Below, in pieces: positions 39,901-48,900 of a DNA stretch of 64,000 nucleotides. The stretch spans positions 3,348,001 through 3,412,000 of the forward strand of contig RQOL01000824.1 in NCBI GenBank assembly GCA_013076295.1, given 5' to 3'. Position 1 is the first letter of the stretch. Each line of letters opens with the position of its first letter. A program made the translations under genes and the position numbers. The stretch is from Sanderia malayensis. Taxonomy: Eukaryota > Cnidaria > Scyphozoa > Semaeostomeae > Pelagiidae. Below the pieces are notes generated by a model that was not told the origin of the DNA, ran no database searches, and was given only the letters and a program-made list of their open reading frames with translations.

Positions 39901-42900
39901 AGACAAGACAACACGAGTCCAATCACTCAGCTGAGAACTCGCGCAAACAAGTTAAACTTTGCCATAGCTTGTATGTCTTTAATCAGAACCGCAGTGCTTC
40001 ATTCAATTTTCGGATTTTGGGAGGGGACGCTTACTCGACGGGGCGTTTATTGGAAACATTACGGTATATACTCACCAATTAATGACATTCTGGAAGCGCT
40101 ACTTTCAATATGAGAACCGGTCTCCTTTCCTCTTGCAGTTGCTGTATACACTTCAACAAAACTTTAATCTACAATCAAATAAAATGTTTCATTTTTGTTT
40201 CAATCCTCCAATCCATCTCCAAATGTCCAGTATCGCGTGAAAAAACATACATTTCCCCCTGAAGACTTGATACGCTTACATTAGGAATTAATAGGATAGG
40301 GTGACCTGCAAGGGGGTAAAACGCTACCTTTTTCTCATCGATGTGCACCATTAAGTTTGGTAGACTACCGGAGAAGGTTACAGCAGGCCAATTCGGATCC
40401 GAAGTAAAAGCTTGACGTCTGAAAGACAAACATACAATAAACAATACAATAAACAATACAATAAATAATACAACCAATAAAGGGTCTTTTAGACTCCCTT
40501 CCTAATTTTGATGAATTTAAGGAGAAAATAACCCAAGCAAATGGATGATCAAGTTTCAATTCAGGGGCAAAAGGGGCCCTTTGATTTAAGAGACGCTAAT
40601 GCCGTACACGAATATTCTTTATCGACAATTCATGTTATCATCCATCCGTGCAAAAGTAAGTCACGTTTGGGCTAACACAGAGTGAAGGCTTTCGCATAGC
40701 AATATAAGGGTGAGCTAACCTTTCCATGTTAAGTAGGATGGTAAAGCTGTCAACAATGTGGTAAGAGCTGGTCTTTTTCATTGTTAGTTTGCTCCAATCG
40801 TCATTCGCTCTGCAAACGATCACTTGCAAGTTGGCAAACTCCAGCTTGTATCTAAAAAGAATTGTCAATGCTATACTCATGAAAATTCGTGACAACACCC
40901 CAACACCCCCTTGCAGATATACTGTAAAAGCTCTATTAAGCCCCCCCCCAAACGCAATTTAAATTTTTCGGGAGGTTAAAGTGATTAATTTACCGTTCGT
41001 AGAATCTCTCTTTCAGTGCTTGCATATCTTCGATCTCTTGTGAAAATGCAACTTCGTTGATAATCTTCTCCAAATCTTCTTCTTCCGGGGGCGTGGAGCA
41101 CGGCGTGAGAAATTCGTCTAAAAACAACAACAACAACAACAACAAAAGCATTAAAATACTGCTTCATTGTGCTATCTTGCCACGTCAGCTACAATTATGA
41201 ACTTGCTAGAACGTGCATATGCATACGTCTGTTGTAGTGAACACAGAACAATAGAGAACAATAGAGAACAATAGAATAGAACAATACCTTCGTCGCCAGA
41301 CTCCGTGTGCGCTGAGCATTGTCCAATTGATTCGCTTTTCTGTCGATGCAATGCGGGTGCAGTGATGAATGAGATGCGACCAAGATCAACAATAACCTAA
41401 AAATGAAATTGATGTCATACTAATTACCAGCCTCCTCGTCTGATTTACTCTGCAGGGTATCATCCATAGGTTGATGGAGATGGCGAATATTTGAGATAAT
41501 GGATACAATAACAAAGCCTGGTTGCCTGAGATGTGTAGGGAATTATGCTATAGTTCATCATATGAATTATGAAGCCGGCTTAAATGAGAAGTTGACGGTA
41601 AAACCCCGCATGTAATGAGAACCAATGGATTAAGACATCATCAGGGTGATATTTCTGCTCAAAACAATGGAAGAAACAATAGCCTATTGTCTTTGAACAA
41701 TGGACTATTGAATAATGTCTCTGAACCTGTTGAGGAACAAAGCTCACATCAAGTAACAACTTGTGTGTCTACGTAGCCATAGTCAATAGAAATACTATTG
41801 ACTATGTATTTCTATTGACTATGACGTAGCACAGTAAAACTCGCGTATGAGAGCCAATGGAGTAAGGAATCATCAGGATGATATTTCTGTTCAAAACAAT
41901 GGAAGAAACAATAGCCTATTGTTTCTTGTCCGTTATGTAGAGGTGACCTTTCATGGTGAAGTCACATCAACAAAGATTTGAATTTCATCTTTGATCTTCA
42001 AACTGAGCGCACAACTTCTCTTCATTTAAAATTGATTTGCTGAAATCTATTATTGCAGAAATACTACGTCATGTAGTATGACGTCATGCATATTCCTGTC
42101 CAGTAGCCTATATAGGCCACTGCTCATACACGCGCACCTTTAAGGCACCTTAACCAACGCGATACACCATACACTGTCAGTAGCATTACGTCATGTATAC
42201 TCCTGCGCAGTAGCCTATATATGGCACTGCGCATACACACCCACCTTTACGGCCTCTAACCCTAACCCCAACCCTAATCCTAACCCTAACCCTGACAGAT
42301 ACAACATACACTGTCAGTAGCATTACGTCGTGTATACTCCTGCGCAGTAGCCTATATATGGCACTGCGCATACACACCCACCTTTACGGCCTCTAACCCT
42401 AACCCCAACCCTAATCCTAACCCTAACCCTGACAGATACAACATACACTGTCAGTAGCATTACGTCGTGTATACTCCTGCGCAGTAGCCTATATATGGCA
42501 CTGCGCATACACACCCACCTTTACGGCCTCTAACCCTAACCCCAACCCTAATCCTAACCCTAACACTGACAGATGCAACATACACTGTCAGTAGCATTAC
42601 GTAATGTATACTCCTGCGCAGTAACCTGTATATGACACTGCACATACACACCCACCTTTACGGCCTCTAACCCTAACCCTAATTCTATCCCTAACCCTAA
42701 CCCTAACCGATATACCATACACTGTCAGTAACATTACGTCATGTATAATCCTGCGCAGTAACCTATATATGACACTGCGCATACACACCCACCTTTACGG
42801 CCTCTAGCCCTAACCCCAACCCTAATCCTAACCCTAACCCTGACAGATACAACATACACTGTCAGTAGCATTACGTCGTGTATACTCCTGCGCAGTAGCC

Positions 42901-45900
42901 TATATATGGCACTGCGCATACACACCCACCTTTACGGCCTCTAACCCTAACCCCAACCCTAATCCTAACCCTAACCCTGACAGATACAACATACACTGTC
43001 AGTAGCATTACGTCGTGTATACTCCTGCGCAGTAGCCTATATATGGCACTGCGCATACACACCCACCTTTACGGCCTCTAACCCTAACCCCAACCCTAAT
43101 CCTAACCCTAACCCTGACAGATGCAACATACACTGTCAGTAGCATTACGTCATGTATAATCCTGCGCAGTAACCTATATATGACACTGCGCATACACACC
43201 CACCTTTACGGCCTCTAGCCCTAACCCCAACCCTAATCCTAACCCTAACCCTGACAGATACAACATACACTGTCAGTAGCATTACGTCGTGTATACTCCT
43301 GCGCAGTAGCCTATATATGGCACTGCGCATACACACCCACCTTTACGGCCTCTAACCCTAACCCCAACCCTAATCCTAACCCTAACCCTGACAGATACAA
43401 CATACACTGTCAGTAGCATTACGTCGTGTATACTCCTGCGCAGTAGCCTATATATGGCACTGCGCATACACACCCACCTTTACGGCCTCTAACCCTAACC
43501 CCAACCCTAATCCTAACCCTAACCCTGACAGATGCAACATACACTGTCAGTAGCATTACGTCATGTATAATCCTGCGCAGTAACCTATATATGACACTGC
43601 GCATACACACCCACCTTTACGGCCTCTAGCCCTAACCCCAACCCTAATCCTAACCCTAACCCTGACAGATACAACATACACTGTCAGTAGCATTACGTCG
43701 TGTATACTCCTGCGCAGTAGCCTATATATGGCACTGCGCATACACACCCACCTTTACGGCCTCTAACCCTAACCCCATCCCTAATCCTAACCCTAACCCT
43801 GACAGATGCAACATACACTGTCAGTAGCATTACGTAATGTATACTCCTGCGCAGTAACCTATATATGACACTGCACATACACACCCACCTTTACGGCCTC
43901 TAACCCTAACCCTAATTCTATCCCTAACCCTAACCCTAACCGATATACCATACACTGTCAGTAGCATTACGTCATGTATAATCCTGCGCAGTAACCTATA
44001 TATGACACTGCGCATACACACCGACCTTTACGGCCTCTAACCCTAGCCCCAACCCTAATCCTAACCCTAACCCTGACAGATACAACATACACTGTCAGTA
44101 GCATTACGTCATATATAATCCTGCGCAGTAACCTATATATGGAACTGCGCATACACACCACCTTTAGGAAATTTAAATTACAAATTGATCAAAACACAAA
44201 GTAGATGTTCTCATCAGGTTTTGAACCCCTGGTCTCCAGCTTAGCGTGCAGTAAAGTTACCGGTAGTCCACAGCAGCCCTTCCTAGCAGAGGAGAAGATG
44301 ATAAGGTCAAATGAATGAACGCACCAGACACATGGTCATCCTTCATCCATTGATATTAGTCATGCATACATGCGTCATGCCACATTTGAAATTGGCCGGT
44401 ACAGCAAATCATTCGGTTATCGAATTAAAGTATGCGCTTGACATACGACAGAAGCAAGCTAAGATCTCACCCCTTCATTCAACTACTTCACTGTTCGGTG
44501 AATGTTTAGTCGCACCTTAACAAGAAAAATAAAAAGCTTGCTTGCTTGCAGGCTTTTGTCTACACCCATCTCCATATTTTTTGCAGGCATTCATTCCAAA
44601 ACATATCTTTTTAATCAATTGCTAGATGCTTCATTCCCGACTATTGGTTTTAAATCACAGCAGCACTCATTTCAACCATGTTAACATCTAGTATAATGAA
44701 TATTTCACACAATACATACCATGGATGTATCTCTGCCAGTAAATGTTTCGGGTAAAATGACCAACGGGGCTGCCATGTCTAGCTCAACATCCCAACAATC
44801 GTTTTCTTTCTAGAATTCAAAACGAAAAACAATATCATCGTCTAAGGTATGGAAAAAAATAAGCAAAACAAGAAGCAATGTGAATAATAAATAACTATAT
44901 GATATACTTTAAAATATATAATGAATAAGAGATGTTTCGGACATGACCCGTTATAAATTAATAAGAACACATGATGTGAAGTATTGTCTTCCAAGTTTGC
45001 TTATTACTTGAGCTACACACCATACAAAAGAAAAATTGTTAGCCTCTGACATAGTTCACAATAACACAAGCTATCATTGACGGTCATGGCTTTCTACACT
45101 AACATAACAAACATTACAGTACAATGATAGGCTATTAGTAGGCTATTAGCAGGCTTTGCCAGCAGTAGACTATTAAAGTCAAAGCTTCTATCAAATAGAG
45201 ATACTATTCGCACAGGCCGTAGGCTTTTATTTTGAATGCATGAAGAGCACAGAATAGGACAAAGCTGTTAACGCGTGCATTGCAAAAGTGAATATCGAAA
45301 GTGATCCCCAAGTCATCTTTAACACCACCCCAACCCCTCCTTTCTCGGCAAAAAACAAGACTTTAAGATGAAATTCTTCACTTCTAAAAGCTTACCTTAG
45401 ATTCTCCGGACATTAGATCATCGACAGCGTGCCTGAATTCAGCTTTGGTTAGGTTCTTGAATTCGCGGTAGCGATCTAATGCCATCTTCTGCAACTGTCG
45501 CTCAACGTTCGGTACTTCGAGCCTGTACCTTGATTTCCTGGACGGCCTGAAGAACTCTGTCAGTCTGGTCATGACGTCAGTGTTGTACACAACGGTCAGC
45601 GGTTGTAGCTTTACCGACAGCCTACAAATGAAAGAGAGGTTAAAGATATCAGTAATACAATGTACTCCTCCAAGACTCTAGTATACAACCATAAAAAGAT
45701 TGTTCATTAACCCCCTGAAAGACCTCAAAACCCTATTAAAAAACAACGTAAGCCCATACACGTTCAGGGGTAAAGCATATATGATATTCAGCTCACTACG
45801 AGAATATCCAGTAAGGTACGCACCTGTAGAGATCCCGCAAACCAATTGATCTTTGTTCAAAGGATATCTCCAATAAGGGAACAGCATCATCGGCTAAAAG

Positions 45901-48900
45901 AGCACCCAGACCGGATGTTACGTCACTGGTGTTGCTTGACATCTGTGATATCTTGTGCACGGCGACGTTTTGCTAGAATTGCATAAATTTGCAATGATGG
46001 CAAATAAAGTGGGACTAAACTCACAAGACGATAGTAAATGCTAGTTCTTAAATACCAACCTTATCTTGAGCTTTTATGAGTACAGGGAATAGTGTGTCGG
46101 TGTTGTATAGATCGCGCAGAAACATGGCTCCAAGAGTGGTCGAAAACTGCCAAGAATTCGTCTTTGGCCGCAGATCTGATATCCACGTGACTTGGGAAAA
46201 CTCAAGCTCAGCCACAGGTACGCAACCTAAAGAATAAGAAGGTGGTGGTAAAAAATAAGAAGGCGGTGATAAAGAATAAGAAGGCGGTGATAAAGAATAA
46301 GAAGGTGGTGGTAAAGAATAAGAAGGCGGTGGTAAAGAATAAGAAGGTGGTGGTAAAGAATAAGAAGGTGGTGGTAAAGAATAAGAAGGCGGTGGTAAAG
46401 AATAAGAAGGCGGTGGTAAAGAATAAGAAGGTGGTGGTAAAGAATAAGAAGGCGGTGGTAAAGAATAAGAAGGTGGTGGTAAAGAATAAGAAGGTGGTGG
46501 TAAAGAATAAGAAGGTGGTGGTAAAAAATAAGAAGGCGGTGGTAAAGAATAAAAAGGCGGTGATAAAGAATAAGATGATAGCAAAAGGTTGTGTTATGGT
46601 GGAAGAGTTATGACATGAATTAATATGAACAGTCTCCTACAATTCTTCTTCCTTCACAAGGACTTAACAAAACTCACTGTGCATGAAATAATTGCAGATA
46701 AAAAATATTGCAGACATTATATGTAATTAAATATATGAACAAATAAGATAATAAAAGAGACACATACCACGATCTAAGGTAGTCGTTTTAATTCTCAGAA
46801 TCCCGCTGTTTAGCTTGAAATTCAATTTCACAAATACATGATCTCTTTTGAATATGGAGTCATCCATACCACCTTCTGCCAGCTCACCAAGAAACTCTTG
46901 TTCTTCTGTTGGGCAATAACAACAAGCAACAATAGCAACAATAGTAAGAAGGGGACATAGCATTACTATTCATAACATTACTGCATGGAGTTATCTTCGA
47001 ATAAGCCCCCGCCAATCGAATAAACCCCCATCCTGATAATCATTTGCAAGGATATTGAAGCCAAGTATCAAAGCATTGAGTAATGAATGTATTGCGAATA
47101 GAAGCAATACTTGTATTAATTAACTCTATTAATTAACTGTATTAACTGTATTAAACTGTATAAACTTGTCTTAATTAGCCTTTATATAACTTCACATGGA
47201 AAAAAATTCAGTCAAAATTTCGTTTTCGCAAATAATCCACTGAGGGTTTATTCGAAAATACACGGTATAAAATCATCCCTTCATGACATTAATCTGTATG
47301 GCATGTTCCTATACCCTACCAGCCCCTGTTCTTAAGAGTCTCTTGAAAACAAGCCCCTGGGGGTTCAGTCTACAGCCAATGAACGGATCAAGGGTAAAAA
47401 TACCAAGATAATTCTTGCAATAGCTCCGCCATCTCACCTTCTGAAACGGGCTCTTTGAAAGAAACTTTGGCCGATTGTCCGTTGTCTGGGTCGACCTCCA
47501 TCTGGCCAGCTTTCCCGTCTTCATAGCCCCCCCATGAAGTCCAACCAGTCAGCCAGCTGCCCCATGATGCCCCTGCCTCTTTTTCAAGCTTTGCAGTACG
47601 ATCAGCGGCCTAAACCAGAAAAGATTTATACACGATAAGAAATCTTTGATCCCAAGAATTCCTTTGCACGGCGTGGAGAATGGATTGGGCTACAATCCAA
47701 TCCAAATCACTCGAATCCAATCCAAACCACTCCAACCTAATCCAAGCTATCCAGTGTAATCTTATCTAATCTAACCCAATCTATACTCCAGAGCTTCTCC
47801 GATCTAATCTAATCCAAGATATAATCCAATCTAATCTAATCTATTCCAATCCAAGATACTCAAATCCAATCCAATCCAAACGACTCCAATCGAATCGAGT
47901 CAAACTGAATCCGATTCAATCTAACGAAATACCAATACAATGCCTTTTTCCCAGTTATTACGTACTAACGATTGGTTAATCAGAACAAGTGACCCATTTT
48001 ACCAACCACCGAAATGGGATTATCTTGACCAATCATGTCACATATGCAGCTACGTGAGCTCCTACGTTATTGATCAAGAACAACAAAGACAATCGATCGA
48101 CTGGCTTGCCTTCTGCAGACTTTCTTCTCTTGTTATTTTAGATGTTACTATACTCCTGAGTATGCGGATTTCATCCAACGACATCTTCTCTTCGATGATT
48201 TTTCTGACAGCCTGCACAAAATAAAAAGATAAACACTGTAAAAAATGCACGATCGCCGAAATAAAAACAGCAGAAACAACAGATGTTTAAGATAAATTAT
48301 TACAGTTGACGTTTATTATCTTAAACTCTGAAGGAAAATTTGTTCCAGATAGCGAATGTTTAAAATAACGAATATCAGAACTATAATATACCAAAGCGAG
48401 AGGAAATAGAAAATTTCTTGAGATGCTCGAAGTAGCAAGCAGTCAAGATGACGGATGTCAATTGTATATCAAACATGATTTAGAAGCCTTTACCACAAAC
48501 TTCCCAGTATAACGAACAAAACATCGGGTTCTAATCGGAAAACAGGCGTGGCCCAAATGCTCCGCCTACTTTTTATAAATGTAATAGCACTTTATATTGT
48601 GTATCCGCCGCCCTTAAGCCGCAGCCTTGCTTCATGTTTCCGTCAAGCCTCGTCTGATAAATAATGTAGCTATTCCGAGCCCAGGGCGCTCATTAAACCC
48701 TCAATGTTTTGGAGGGCGCTCTTTCGATGGAGGAGGGCGCATTTCAAGATATTTACAGCCAGCATCGAATTTCGTGTTTCCTTTTAAAAGTATTCTACTG
48801 CACTTACCATTGTTTCTGGGCCAGTTGTTGGGTTAGTCAGATGCTCTGTATACGCCCTAACATACACAAGTATGTCAGCAACACGTTGAACAATAAAGTC

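Noticed and set aside
42186..44161. Series of 63-64 codon Arg/Val-rich open frames on the minus strand every 137 bp
   Set aside because: They are periodic by-products of the satellite. The unit length is not a multiple of three, neighbouring frames overlap, and the Arg/Val repeats are just translated telomere repeat.
42060..44165. Possible CRISPR-like array
   Set aside because: The repeats are contiguous with no unique spacers, the sequence is eukaryotic, and units contain telomere runs.
46048..46613. 178-codon (Pro-Pro-Ser-Tyr-Ser-Leu) and 123-codon (Lys/Val/Asn) frames
   Set aside because: Both are translations of the 18-bp minisatellite, on opposite strands. The first also runs into genuine VPS13D exon 13, which has its own acceptor at 46228-46227.
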